The translations under genes were made by a program, and so were the position numbers. Positions 16,168-24,975 of a DNA stretch of 64,000 nucleotides are shown in pieces. The notes under the pieces are model-generated. The model was not told the DNA's origin. It was given only the letters and a program-made list of their open reading frames with translations, and ran no database searches. Source of the stretch: Granulicatella adiacens ATCC 49175 (GTDB taxonomy: Bacteria > Bacillota > Bacilli > Lactobacillales > Aerococcaceae). How positions within the stretch are numbered: the stretch's first letter is position 1; every line of letters begins with the position of its first letter. The stretch covers positions 682,001 to 746,000 of the forward strand of contig NZ_CP102283.1 in NCBI RefSeq assembly GCF_025150565.1, given 5' to 3'.

Positions 16168-18367
16168 AGGAGATTTTTATCGTATCAGCGTTCTAACAGA
16201 TAAACTCATTCGGTTAGAATATTCAAATAATGGGCAGTTCGAAGATAGACATACGCAATTAATCCAAAACAGAGACTTTGGAGAGGTAGAGGTTGAAGCA
16301 ACAGAAACACCAGAGTTATTAGATATTAATACGAACTTCTTCCGTTTGCGCTATAACAAAGGCGAATTCAATAATCAAAATCTATTTATTGCATTAAAGG
16401 GTCAGTTCTTTATTTTCGGAAGCCGATGGTACTTTGGTGAACCAATTGAAACATTAAAAGGAACAACGAGAACCCTTGACCAAGCGAACGGAGCTATAGA
16501 ATTAGAAGATGGTATTATTAGTAAGAGTGGTTATGCCATTTTAGATGATTCGAATGGATTTATCAGTGACGAAAAAGAAGGTTTTATCAAAAAAGAAAGC
16601 GAAGTGGACCTTTACGTCTTTGCTTATGGTCACGACTATAGAGGAGCAATTAGAGACTTTTATCATTTAACAGGTGCAACTCCATTATTGCCACGCTATG
16701 CCTTAGGAAACTGGTGGAGTCGTTATTGGGCGTATACTGCCGACGAGTATTTAAGTCTCGTTGAACGTTTTGAAGATGAACAAGTTCCGCTTGCGGTGGG
16801 CGTGTTAGATATGGACTGGCATATCACGAAGATTCCAGAACGCTTCGGTAGTGGGTGGACAGGATATTCTTGGAACCGAGAACTCATTCCAGAGCCGGAA
16901 AAATTATTAAAGAAACTGCATGATAAGAAATTAAAACTTTCTCTAAATGTCCATCCAGCTGATGGTATTCGAGCGTATGAAGATGCGTATCCAGCTGTTG
17001 CAAAACGTCTAGGATTAGATGCAGCCAGTGAAGAAGCTGCTATTTTTGATATTGCAGATCCACGTTTTAGAGAATCTTACTTTAAAGATGTTCATTATCC
17101 ATTAGAAGAACAAGGGGTTGATTTCTGGTGGATTGACTGGCAACAAGGAACGCAAGGGGTACAAGATCCATTGTGGTTATTGAATCATTATCATTATGTC
17201 GATAATTGTAAGAGAAAAGATGGCGGATTAATCTTGTCTCGTTATGCTGGACCAGGAAGCCATCGTTATCCAGTTGGATTTTCTGGAGACGCTTTTATAA
17301 CTTGGGAGTCTCTTAAATTCCAACCTTATTTTACATCAACAGCGTCTAATATTGGTTATAGCTGGTGGAGTCATGATATTGGCGGACATATGGGCGGTTA
17401 TTATGATGAAGAATTACAAATTCGCTGGTTACAATATGGCGTCTTTAGTCCGATTACACGACTTCATAGTACTAATAGTCCATTTAATAGTAAGGAACCA
17501 TGGTTCTTTACGAAGAATACAGCAGAAATCATGAAGCATTATTTACGTCTAAGACACCAATTACTTCCATATCTCTACACGATGAATGTGGCAACGCATG
17601 AAGAGGGCGCACCACTTGTGAGTCCGATGTACTATTTCTATCCTGAAAATGAAGAAAGTTACCGTGTGCCAAATCAATACTTCTTCGGTAGCGAGTTAAT
17701 GGTTGCTCCAATCACAGAACCAATGAACAAAGATTACCAATCCGCAAAAGTTCAAGTATGGTTCCCTGAAGGAAAATGGTACGACTTCTTCACGGGAAGA
17801 GAGTATGCAGGAGAAGTAGTGCTTGATATTTATCGAGATATCGAATCAATTCCTGTATTTGCCAAGGAAGGGGCGATTGTTCCATTAGATGGTTCTGGTG
17901 TGAATATGGGGGTAGATTTACCTGAAGTTATCGACTGGTATGTCTTCCCAGGAACCCATCATTCATTTGATATGGTGGAAGACTTAGATGGCGCTCGTTG
18001 TGTAACGACATTATCTGTTGATTGGAATTTAGGTACTATCCAATTAACTGTTGAAGGGGAAACAGGCATCCTTCCAGTAAACAGAATTCACCGTGTTCAT
18101 GTTCAAGGAAGCCAAGATGTTGTCGTTGAATTGGAAAATAAAAATGCGACTGTTGAGTTTACAGTGGGCGAAAAACAAACGGTAAATCGAAACGAGGCGA
18201 TCTTCCAAGTACTCAAGAATGCGCACCTTCCATACGAAACGAAAGAACACTTATATCGTCGATTAGTCAATGCTAAAGATGCGAATGAAATCATTAATAT
18301 CTTACATCATGAAGATGACGAATTAAGAGGACGATTGCTAGAAATCTTATTTATAAGTGAACCATAA
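16154..18367 (+). CDS. Glycoside hydrolase family 31 enzyme
   Basis: This 737-aa cytoplasmic enzyme has no signal peptide. The GH31 barrel spans about residues 165-500: AVGVLDMDWH (214-223), nucleophile Asp328 in FWWIDWQQG, acid/base candidate Asp379 in GFSGDAFITW, then SHDIGGH. A beta-sandwich follows. Members are retaining alpha-glycosidases (alpha-glucosidase, alpha-xylosidase, alpha-N-acetylgalactosaminidase); the WWIDWQQG variant differs from the WxDMNE of maltase-like members, so the sugar is open. The start at 16154 has GGAGGT at 16142-16147. It probably cleaves the oligosaccharide imported by LplABC. Confidence 0.88.
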   Translation: MKIFKGDFYRISVLTDKLIRLEYSNNGQFEDRHTQLIQNRDFGEVEVEATETPELLDINTNFFRLRYNKGEFNNQNLFIALKGQFFIFGSRWYFGEPIETLKGTTRTLDQANGAIELEDGIISKSGYAILDDSNGFISDEKEGFIKKESEVDLYVFAYGHDYRGAIRDFYHLTGATPLLPRYALGNWWSRYWAYTADEYLSLVERFEDEQVPLAVGVLDMDWHITKIPERFGSGWTGYSWNRELIPEPEKLLKKLHDKKLKLSLNVHPADGIRAYEDAYPAVAKRLGLDAASEEAAIFDIADPRFRESYFKDVHYPLEEQGVDFWWIDWQQGTQGVQDPLWLLNHYHYVDNCKRKDGGLILSRYAGPGSHRYPVGFSGDAFITWESLKFQPYFTSTASNIGYSWWSHDIGGHMGGYYDEELQIRWLQYGVFSPITRLHSTNSPFNSKEPWFFTKNTAEIMKHYLRLRHQLLPYLYTMNVATHEEGAPLVSPMYYFYPENEESYRVPNQYFFGSELMVAPITEPMNKDYQSAKVQVWFPEGKWYDFFTGREYAGEVVLDIYRDIESIPVFAKEGAIVPLDGSGVNMGVDLPEVIDWYVFPGTHHSFDMVEDLDGARCVTTLSVDWNLGTIQLTVEGETGILPVNRIHRVHVQGSQDVVVELENKNATVEFTVGEKQTVNRNEAIFQVLKNAHLPYETKEHLYRRLVNAKDANEIINILHHEDDELRGRLLEILFISEP

Positions 18368-18373
18368 CAAAAA

Positions 18374-18406
18374 ACGGGTACTTCCAATAGGAGGTATCCG
18401 TTTCTC
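18374..18406 (+). terminator. Intrinsic terminator after the GH31 gene
   Basis: Twelve-base stem ACGGGTACTTCC/GGAGGTATCCGT with G-U pairs and an AATA loop, followed by TTCTCT. Confidence 0.7.
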
Positions 18407-18411
18407 TGTGT

Positions 18412-18446
18412 TAAAAAAACACTGCATTCATTCGTTGAATACAGTG
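18412..18446 (-). terminator. Intrinsic terminator of the DUF6287-like lipoprotein gene
   Basis: Read on the minus strand: stem CACTG(T)ATTCA/TGAAT(G)CAGTG followed by seven T residues. Confidence 0.75.
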
Positions 18447-18455
18447 CTATATAGA

Positions 18456-19112
18456 TTAATCCACTTTGTAATACATCATGTTTTTAACGGTTTTGCCATC
18501 AGTAACTGTTTGTGTCCCGAAAATACGATCTTTTGAAATGTCCGATTGATCTTTTTCACCAGGAAGTAAGCCATAAGTCAATTCTACATTTTGGGGAATG
18601 AAGGAGAATACCGCACCTCCAACAAAAGTATTCTCATTGTTTTCCGGAACCATAATCCAGTTGAGAAGCCCTTCTTGGTATTGTTGTTTAGTAATTCCAA
18701 CTTTCAAATCACCATGGCTACTTGAAATTTTTCCTTCTTTGTCGATGTGAATTTCCCAACCAGCTGAGTTTCTCCAAGTTCCCTCTACGCTTCGGAAGTC
18801 TCCTTGTTTTATTGCTTGAAGATCCATTGAGGATGGTTTTGGTTGCTCCGCTGGGATAACAACTTTTTCAGTAGATACAGTTTCTGGAACTGGTACGGTT
18901 GCTTCTTTTTGTTCTATTGTTGTTGAAACCACAGTAGTAGGTTCCGCTGTAGTACTAGTTTTGGTTTGTTTTGTAGTTGATGTACTGGACGTTCTAGTAG
19001 TTGTGGATTGAGTTTGTGTTTGAGTTGTTGTGTTCGAGTCTTCTTTCTTTTGGAAAAGTGAACAGCCCCCTAAAGTAAGAGCTATCAAGAATGATTCTAT
19101 CAGTTTCTTCAT
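18456..19112 (-). CDS. Lipoprotein with Thr/Ser-rich linker and DUF6287-like domain
   Basis: This 218-aa secreted lipoprotein has a signal peptide with lipobox LTLGGC, lipidated Cys17. Residues 25-90 are a Thr/Ser-rich low-complexity spacer that would hold the domain away from the membrane. From residue 94, MDLQAIKQGDFRSVEGTWRN and the following small beta-rich region match what I recall of DUF6287 proteins of streptococci. No catalytic motif. The gene stands alone on the minus strand; its own promoter (TATAAT on that strand near 19132-19137) lies in the region shared with the mgtA leader. Function unknown. Confidence 0.7.
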   Translation of the reverse strand: MKKLIESFLIALTLGGCSLFQKKEDSNTTTQTQTQSTTTRTSSTSTTKQTKTSTTAEPTTVVSTTIEQKEATVPVPETVSTEKVVIPAEQPKPSSMDLQAIKQGDFRSVEGTWRNSAGWEIHIDKEGKISSSHGDLKVGITKQQYQEGLLNWIMVPENNENTFVGGAVFSFIPQNVELTYGLLPGEKDQSDISKDRIFGTQTVTDGKTVKNMMYYKVD

Positions 19113-19184
19113 TGAAATCCCTCCATTTCTATTTCATTATACTACTAATAAGTTCGAATATACATGTTTTTTGAAATCGTTTCT

Positions 19185-19213
19185 TTGACAAATAGCATTT
19201 TTAATGTTACCTT
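19185..19213 (+). promoter_or_regulatory. Candidate promoter of the M-box/mgtA transcript
   Basis: TTGACA at 19185-19190, 17-nt spacer, weak -10 TACCTT at 19208-19213, about ten bases before the riboswitch. Confidence 0.45.
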
Positions 19214-19221
19214 GAATATAG

Positions 19222-19426
19222 TAAATCGGTAGGTGAGACTACCATGGAGATACGGATGACTACCGCAAAATAGTGGAGACACTATTCGTTGGTCAGCAGC
19301 CTCTGTCGTGAAGGCAGAGACTAATGTCATTTCATCGCTCCATGATGTTAAAGCTTGGACGAGAATATAAGAATTGTTTATTTAGTAAGCATCTTGTCGC
19401 GTCTAAGCTGTGACAAGGTGCTTTTT
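19222..19426 (+). ncRNA. M-box (ykoK) magnesium riboswitch
   Basis: The stretch TAGGTGAGACTACCATGGAG followed by ATACGGATGACTACCGC matches the conserved 5' part of the M-box. The later conserved pieces are present too: GGTCAGCAGCCTCTG, CATTTCATCGCTCC and GTTAAAGCTTGGACG at about 19349-19363. It ends in an intrinsic terminator (next entry) and lies upstream of mgtA, a standard target. Known M-boxes fold at high Mg2+ so that the terminator forms, which would switch MgtA off when Mg2+ is plentiful. Confidence 0.92.
19388..19426 (+). terminator. Riboswitch-controlled terminator of the M-box
   Basis: An 11-bp stem AGCATCTTGTC/GACAAGGTGCT (one G-U) with T run 19422-19426, the expression platform of the Mg2+ riboswitch. 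Confidence 0.88.
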
Positions 19427-19461
19427 CATTTGCCTAAAATTTCTAGAAAGAGGGTGATCAT

Positions 19462-19545
19462 ATGCCAGGACCGGAGAGTCGAACGAAAAAAATCAAAGAG
19501 CGAAGGGAAGAGTGCGATGATCACCCGGAGCTTCGCCTAAATTAA
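19462..19545 (+). CDS. Putative 27-aa leader peptide of mgtA
   Basis: A short frame between the M-box terminator and mgtA, preceded by a good ribosome site (AAAGAGGGTGAT, 19448-19457). The peptide starts MPGPESRTKK and ends ECDDHPELRLN; 16 of 27 residues are charged (counting His). Its stop is 16 nt before the mgtA start. The ribosome-site/start region GGGTGATCAT (19452-19461) is perfectly complementary to ATGATCACCC (19517-19526) within the frame. CTTCGCCT at its end (19531-19538) pairs with AGGTGAAG (19551-19558) over the mgtA ribosome site. It could be a regulatory leader peptide analogous in concept to enterobacterial MgtL. No homologue known to me. Confidence 0.5.
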   Translation: MPGPESRTKKIKERREECDDHPELRLN

Positions 19546-19561
19546 AAACGAGGTGAAGACT

Positions 19562-22219
19562 ATGAAAACAGCAAAAGAAAGATTCGATTTAGCACTAATG
19601 AGTCCAATGGCAGAGGTCCTAGAAGCGTTAGGCACATCTGTAAAAGGACTCACTGAAGAACAAGTAGAAACACTCCGTGAAACATATGGAGAAAACAAAA
19701 TTACAAAGGCTAAAGAAGATTCAATTTGGAAAAAGATTTATGAGTCTATTATCAATCCATTTACGGTAATTCTATTAGTGATTGCGGTAATCTCATTATT
19801 CACGAATGTGATTCTAGCAAAACCAGGTGAAGCAGACCCAACAACTTCCATCATTATCGTGGTGCTCGTGGCTGTGTCAGGAACGATTCGATTTGTGCAA
19901 GAAATGAAAAGTGACAAGGCGGCTAGTAACTTATCTAGTCTAATCGTCAATACAGCAACGGTTATTCGAGATGGCGAACAGATGGAAGTTCCGATTGAAG
20001 ATTTAGTAGTTGGAGATATTATTAAATTAAGCGCTGGGGACATGTTACCAGCGGATGCATTATTATTAGAAACACGTGACTTCTTTATCCAACAATCCAG
20101 CTTGACTGGTGAAAGTGAATCTGTTGAGAAAAAATCAATCTGGGTTCCAGATGAAGAAGAAAAGAAAAAACAAGCACTCGAGAGCGAACGATTTGTGTTT
20201 ATGGGCTCAAACGTTGTCAGCGGTAGTGCTTTAGCAGTTATTTTAGTCACAGGGAATGATACGATGATTGGTCGTATCGAAAAAACACTTAATACTTTCG
20301 AAGAACAAACAAGTTTCGAGAAAGAAATGAATAAAATCTCATGGCTCTTGATTCGCTTAATGCTTGTCTTAGTACCAGTTGTATTCTTGATTAACGGATT
20401 AACAGACGGCGACTGGTTAGAAGCAGGGGTATTTGCCTTAAGTGTTGCCGTGGGATTAACTCCAGAAATGTTGCCAATGATTATTACAGCCAGCCTTGCA
20501 AAAGGGGCAGTGATCATGGCCAAAGAAAAAGTCATTATTAAAAAATTAAATGCCATTCAAGATTTAGGGGCTATCGATATTCTCTGTACTGATAAAACAG
20601 GTACGCTCACACAAGATGAAATTATTCTTGAATACCCATTAGATATTCACGCAAATCTAGATATGGGCGTATTGAAAATTGCGTATTTAAACAGCTACTT
20701 CCAAACAGGACTTAAAAACTTATTAGACCGTGCCATCATTACACGTACAGAAAAAGAAGCCGACGAACACGAAGATCTACAAAATTTAGCAACACGTTAC
20801 CAAAAGATTGATGAGTTGCCATTTGACTTCGAACGTCGTCGTATGAGCGTTATCGTGAAAGAAGACGATGAAGCGGTGCTCGTAACAAAAGGAGCACTAG
20901 AAGAAATGCTTAGCATCTCTACTCATGTAAAAGACGGAGATGTGGTTCACCCAATTACGGATGAAATTCGCGAATCCATCCTAGAAGCAGTGAGCAGCTT
21001 AAACGAACAAGGACTTCGCGTCCTTGGGGTGAGTCAAAAGAAATATCAAGATACTAGCTATTCCTTCACAGTGGAAGATGAATCGAATATGATTCTAATG
21101 GGATACCTAGCCTTTCTTGATCCACCAAAACCTTCTGCAGCACCAGCGATTCAAGCGTTGAAAGAGCATGGCGTAACGACGAAGATTCTTACAGGTGATA
21201 ATGAAAAAGTAACGCTAACGGTCTGTGAAAAAGTAGGACTACCGGTGGATAAAGTCTTACTTGGTACAGAAATCGAAAATATGAGCGATGAAGAGTTAGC
21301 AGCAGTTGCTGAAGAAACAACCATTTTTGCAAAACTATCTCCAGAACAAAAGGCACGCATTATTCATTTACTAAAAGGCAAAGGTCACAAGATTGGCTAT
21401 ATGGGAGACGGTATCAATGATGCTCCATCCCTAAAAGTGGCTGACGTTGGAATTTCTGTGGATAGTGCCGTGGATATTGCCAAAGAAGTCGCAGATGTTG
21501 TTCTATTAGATAAGGACTTACTCGTTCTTGAAAAAGGATTGATTGAAGGTCGTAAAGTCTATGCGAACATGACAAAATACATTAAGATGACCGTTTCATC
21601 AAACTTCGGAAATATCTTCTCTGTATTGTTCGCAAGTATTTTCTTACCATTTTTACCAATGGCACCAGTTCACTTAATTGTATTGAACTTAATCTATGAT
21701 TTAAGCTGTGTGGCATTACCGTTTGATAATGTTGACGCAGATTTCTTAAAACAACCACGCGCATGGACAGCAAGCTCTATCACACGATTTATGGCTTGGT
21801 TTGGACCAACCAGTTCTATCTTCGACATCATTACTTTTGCAGTGATGTTCTTTGGAATTGCACCAATGATTACTGGAAGCAGTTATGCGTCATCTACGAA
21901 TCCAGCATTCTTCTTGATGGTTTTCCAAACAGGTTGGTTCATTGAATCTATGTGGTCACAAACAATGGTGATTTATATGTTACGTTCGCCAAAACTACCA
22001 TTTGTACAATCAAAACCAGCGTTCTCATTGCTAGTGACTTCTTTATTCGCTTTATTTGTTGTAACGGTTCTTCCTTACACAAAACTAGCAGCACCATTAA
22101 AGCTTGCACCGCTAAACGGGCTATACTTCCTTGCATTAATTCTCATTATCGCAGGATACATGTTCCTCGTAACGGTTGTTAAAAAAGCATATATAAAAAA
22201 ATATAGAGAATGGTTATAA
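19562..22219 (+). CDS. mgtA: MgtA-type P-type (IIIB) magnesium-transporting ATPase
   Basis: This 885-aa membrane pump imports Mg2+ with ATP hydrolysis. Domain order: N-terminal cytoplasmic tail, helices 1-2 (62-110), actuator domain with TGES (182-185), helices 3-4 with GLTPEMLPM (298-306), phosphorylation motif DKTGTLT (344-350, phospho-Asp344), nucleotide domain, GDGINDAPS hinge, and C-terminal helices. The start at 19562 has GAGGTG at 19550-19555; an in-frame GTG at 19553 is part of the ribosome site and was rejected. Regulation is by the upstream M-box and possibly the small leader frame. Confidence 0.94.
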   Translation: MKTAKERFDLALMSPMAEVLEALGTSVKGLTEEQVETLRETYGENKITKAKEDSIWKKIYESIINPFTVILLVIAVISLFTNVILAKPGEADPTTSIIIVVLVAVSGTIRFVQEMKSDKAASNLSSLIVNTATVIRDGEQMEVPIEDLVVGDIIKLSAGDMLPADALLLETRDFFIQQSSLTGESESVEKKSIWVPDEEEKKKQALESERFVFMGSNVVSGSALAVILVTGNDTMIGRIEKTLNTFEEQTSFEKEMNKISWLLIRLMLVLVPVVFLINGLTDGDWLEAGVFALSVAVGLTPEMLPMIITASLAKGAVIMAKEKVIIKKLNAIQDLGAIDILCTDKTGTLTQDEIILEYPLDIHANLDMGVLKIAYLNSYFQTGLKNLLDRAIITRTEKEADEHEDLQNLATRYQKIDELPFDFERRRMSVIVKEDDEAVLVTKGALEEMLSISTHVKDGDVVHPITDEIRESILEAVSSLNEQGLRVLGVSQKKYQDTSYSFTVEDESNMILMGYLAFLDPPKPSAAPAIQALKEHGVTTKILTGDNEKVTLTVCEKVGLPVDKVLLGTEIENMSDEELAAVAEETTIFAKLSPEQKARIIHLLKGKGHKIGYMGDGINDAPSLKVADVGISVDSAVDIAKEVADVVLLDKDLLVLEKGLIEGRKVYANMTKYIKMTVSSNFGNIFSVLFASIFLPFLPMAPVHLIVLNLIYDLSCVALPFDNVDADFLKQPRAWTASSITRFMAWFGPTSSIFDIITFAVMFFGIAPMITGSSYASSTNPAFFLMVFQTGWFIESMWSQTMVIYMLRSPKLPFVQSKPAFSLLVTSLFALFVVTVLPYTKLAAPLKLAPLNGLYFLALILIIAGYMFLVTVVKKAYIKKYREWL

Positions 22220-22228
22220 CCCCAAAAG

Positions 22229-22265
22229 AGCTATCGTAACAAGTTGTTATGATAGCTTTTTTTGT
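22229..22265 (+). terminator. Intrinsic terminator of mgtA
   Basis: Twelve-base stem AGCTATCGTAAC/GTTATGATAGCT (one G-U), AAGTT loop, T run. Confidence 0.88.
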
Positions 22266-22311
22266 TACAAATGTGCTATTCTTCAATCATAAAAACATTA
22301 GGGGTGATTTT

Positions 22312-22740
22312 ATGGAAAAAATTATTTATACTACAACAGCTGTGAACGTGGATGCGTTAAATGGGAAATCATTTATTGAGGGAAATGGTGATAAAAATTG
22401 GGAAGTCGAAATTTCATCTCCTTTAAGCGAAAAAAAAGGAACCAATCCTGAGCAATTATTTGCACTGGCTTATGCTACTTGTCTAAATGCTTCCATTGGC
22501 ATTGTTGAAAAAGGTTTGAATTTAGAACATCAATGTAGAGTCGAAGTGAAAGTGGATTTAACAAAAGATCCTGTTGGAGAAGGGTATTTATTCTTACCTT
22601 CAGTCCGAGTTTTAATGCCAACAAGGGAAGAAAAATTAGCTAAAGAAATTTTAGAGGCTGCTGAACGTGTATGTCCTATTCAAAAACTACTACAAGGAGT
22701 TAATGTTCCTCCTGTGGAATTAGTAACAGTGAATGGGTAA
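22312..22740 (+). CDS. ohr: OsmC/Ohr-family organic hydroperoxide reductase
   Basis: This 142-aa thiol peroxidase detoxifies organic hydroperoxides. The two redox cysteines are at the usual places: Cys62 in ALAYATCLNASI and Cys127 in AERVCPIQKLL. N-terminal strands and length match Ohr (about 140 aa). The start at 22312 has AGGGGTGAT upstream; a longer in-frame start inside the mgtA terminator was rejected. It overlaps the acetyltransferase gene by 8 nt. The hydroperoxide substrate is inferred from family. Confidence 0.85.
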   Translation: MEKIIYTTTAVNVDALNGKSFIEGNGDKNWEVEISSPLSEKKGTNPEQLFALAYATCLNASIGIVEKGLNLEHQCRVEVKVDLTKDPVGEGYLFLPSVRVLMPTREEKLAKEILEAAERVCPIQKLLQGVNVPPVELVTVNG

Positions 22741-23293
22741 TACAAATATAAGAGTTGCAACAGTAGAGGATGCTCGTTATATTCAAGAAATTTATGCACC
22801 ATATGTCTTAAATACGGCCATAACGTTTGAAGAAGTAGTTCCTAGTGTAGAGGAATTTCAAGAGCGTATTGCTAAAACATTGGAGGCTTTTCCTTATTTA
22901 GTCTTAGAGGAGGAGAAAGAGATTGTTGGTTATGCATATGCTGGGAGATTTTCTCAAAGGGCAGCATTTGACTGGTCAACAGAGGTTAGTATTTATATCA
23001 GCCTAGAACATCAAAGAAAAGGTTTTGGAAAGTTATTGTATACAGAACTTGAAAAACAATTATTGAAATTAGGCTATCAAAACATATACGCTTGTGTGGC
23101 GGTGCCAGAAGTAGAAGATGAGTATTTAACTAATAATAGCTTATCTTATCACCAATATTTAGGCTTTAAAGAATGTGGACGTTTTGAAAATTGTGGTTGC
23201 AAATTTAATCGATGGTATCATATTGTTTGGTTACAAAAACATGCTGCTACGAAAATCCCTACAGATCGTCCAAAAAAATTTAAAGGATTGTAA
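22733..23293 (+). CDS. GNAT N-acetyltransferase, phosphinothricin/methionine-sulfone type
   Basis: This 186-aa acetyl-CoA-dependent transferase resembles the Pat/MnaT subgroup: N-terminal VATVEDARYIQEIYAPYV, TAITFEEV, acetyl-CoA loop HQRKGFGKLLYTEL (about residues 90-103), and NNSLSYHQYLGFKECG. In the subgroup these enzymes acetylate phosphinothricin or the methionine analogues sulfone/sulfoximine; the natural substrate here is unknown. It is translationally coupled to ohr (ATG inside its last codons), and both are cleared by a terminator downstream. Confidence 0.82.
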   Translation: MGNTNIRVATVEDARYIQEIYAPYVLNTAITFEEVVPSVEEFQERIAKTLEAFPYLVLEEEKEIVGYAYAGRFSQRAAFDWSTEVSIYISLEHQRKGFGKLLYTELEKQLLKLGYQNIYACVAVPEVEDEYLTNNSLSYHQYLGFKECGRFENCGCKFNRWYHIVWLQKHAATKIPTDRPKKFKGL

Positions 23294-23298
23294 AAACA

Positions 23299-23337
23299 AT
23301 ACCACATCAACAAATAAGTTGATGTGGTATTATTTTT
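23299..23337. terminator. Bidirectional terminator
   Basis: A perfect 13-bp stem ATACCACATCAAC/GTTGATGTGGTAT with a 6-nt loop. It serves the acetyltransferase gene and the converging minus-strand gene. Confidence 0.9.
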
Positions 23338-24796
23338 ATCTAAAATGATTAATCTTTTGTTTAAAAAATACCCAGCAGCATTTATAGGATTCCTCGTTCA
23401 TTTTTAGCTTACTGTATAATTGATAGTTTGGTCTCCACCAACGAAGTTTACCGCCAGAAAAATGTTCTAAAAACTCTGAAAAAGGATGGTCATAAGGTTC
23501 TTTTGGTAAACCACTACAAAATATAGAAAAATACCCAGATAGTTTTCCAAAAGCAACTCCAATTTCTCCTTTAGTCCAATTGGAGTGTCTTAAAACTCCC
23601 TCGACATGAGAATGAGGAGTTTTGTTTAAATATTGTTCAATGCGCAAATTCCATTGATGAGATAAATCGAGGGAATCAAATTTTTTATCAAACCATTCTT
23701 CTTCAATTTCTAGTTCGATGAAATATTTTAGCATTTCTTGGAGGGGTTGATAACTTTCGATACTATTATTGATTTTGTTTGTTTTAAAGTAATGGAAAGT
23801 CAGTTCTTCATGAATCTTTTCAAGAAAGGCAGGATCCCCGTTTTTTTCTGGGAAAATTCTGTTGACGATTACTTTTGTAAGACTATCTGTTAATAAAGGG
23901 AGAAGTGTACAAAAGCCAATGATGGAGTGTTTCATAAAATTTTGTTCTGTTTCACTTTTATCGTTTGTTGTTACAGAGTGATTATAATCTAATATAAAAA
24001 CTTCTCCTAGTAATTTTAGACATTGGTTTAGGGCACTTACAAAATCTGTAAATATACCTAAATTAAGATAAATGGTCTCTTCATTTTGGTAGATGGTTGG
24101 GAAAGGATTTGGGCCAAAATTAATAAGGATGCTTTGTTTCGAAATAACGGATTGTGCAATACGGATAATATCGTATAACACAGACATCGTTTCCTCTTTA
24201 CTCAAATGTAAATGTTGAATTGGAATGTATTCGCTTGGAAAGGTTTCTATATAATCTCTATATAAACGTAAAAAAGAAGCTTTACTTTCTTTAATATGCT
24301 GATAATAGAATTCAGTAAGTTCTACTCCATATATGGATTTGAGAACATCTATATATTTCACTTCATTCATATTTAATTGTTTTTGATATTTTAAATGGAA
24401 AAATTCTCTTAGAAGATTGAGGTGAGGGAATAAATTAATGATGCTTTCTCCACGAAGTCCTTTAATCCACAGTGAGGTTAATGTGTACAAAGCTTCCGAA
24501 TAAGGCTTATGAAAACAGTGGGTAGAAAACTGATGACGAAGATAATAGTCATTCAATTTTTGAAATTGCTTTTGTTGCCGGATAGAAAGAGTATGAGAAA
24601 AATCTTCAAAATGATGGATTAAAAAAGTAGCTTCACTAGAACTAATTAAATACTCAATAATTTCTTCAAATGCCTTATTATAAGGATTAGGATCTGGAGA
24701 AAATAAATTATAGAAAAAATATTGTTTTTGTTGTTGCTCCTCAAGTAATTCAATTTGTTTCACTAACAAACTTAAATCCTGCGTATAACGTTCCAT
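23336..24796 (-). CDS. Uncharacterised 486-aa protein
   Basis: I do not recognise this protein. It is predominantly helical, rich in Phe, Tyr, His and Glu, lacks a signal peptide, and has no HExxH, Walker or helix-turn-helix motif. An internal stretch PNPFPTIYQNEETIYLNLG (about residues 228-246) and a C-terminal GYFSIFCSGLPKEPYDHPFS (about 420-439) look conserved-domain-like, with RWWRPNYQLY after it. The ribosome site is AGGGAGGGTC on the minus strand. It is a single gene between terminators; the stop overlaps the shared terminator. Codon use looks native but AT-rich. Confidence 0.6.
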   Translation of the reverse strand: MERYTQDLSLLVKQIELLEEQQQKQYFFYNLFSPDPNPYNKAFEEIIEYLISSSEATFLIHHFEDFSHTLSIRQQKQFQKLNDYYLRHQFSTHCFHKPYSEALYTLTSLWIKGLRGESIINLFPHLNLLREFFHLKYQKQLNMNEVKYIDVLKSIYGVELTEFYYQHIKESKASFLRLYRDYIETFPSEYIPIQHLHLSKEETMSVLYDIIRIAQSVISKQSILINFGPNPFPTIYQNEETIYLNLGIFTDFVSALNQCLKLLGEVFILDYNHSVTTNDKSETEQNFMKHSIIGFCTLLPLLTDSLTKVIVNRIFPEKNGDPAFLEKIHEELTFHYFKTNKINNSIESYQPLQEMLKYFIELEIEEEWFDKKFDSLDLSHQWNLRIEQYLNKTPHSHVEGVLRHSNWTKGEIGVAFGKLSGYFSIFCSGLPKEPYDHPFSEFLEHFSGGKLRWWRPNYQLYSKLKMNEESYKCCWVFFKQKINHFR

Positions 24797-24975
24797 TGTA
24801 TGACCCTCCCTAAAACGGTTTTTATTTTATTGTAACGCTTTCATTTTTGGGAGTCAATATGAATATTTATCTATTTTTTAGTTAATATTTGTCGAATTTA
24901 AGATTTTTAAAATTAACTTGACTTCAAGGAGAGTGTCTTTCATAATGGAGAAAGTTTAAGAGAAGGAGAGGTTTT

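Noticed and set aside
19738-20556. A 272-codon minus-strand frame inside mgtA
   Set aside because: Antisense to a strongly conserved P-type ATPase; Ser/Thr/Ile-rich shadow composition.
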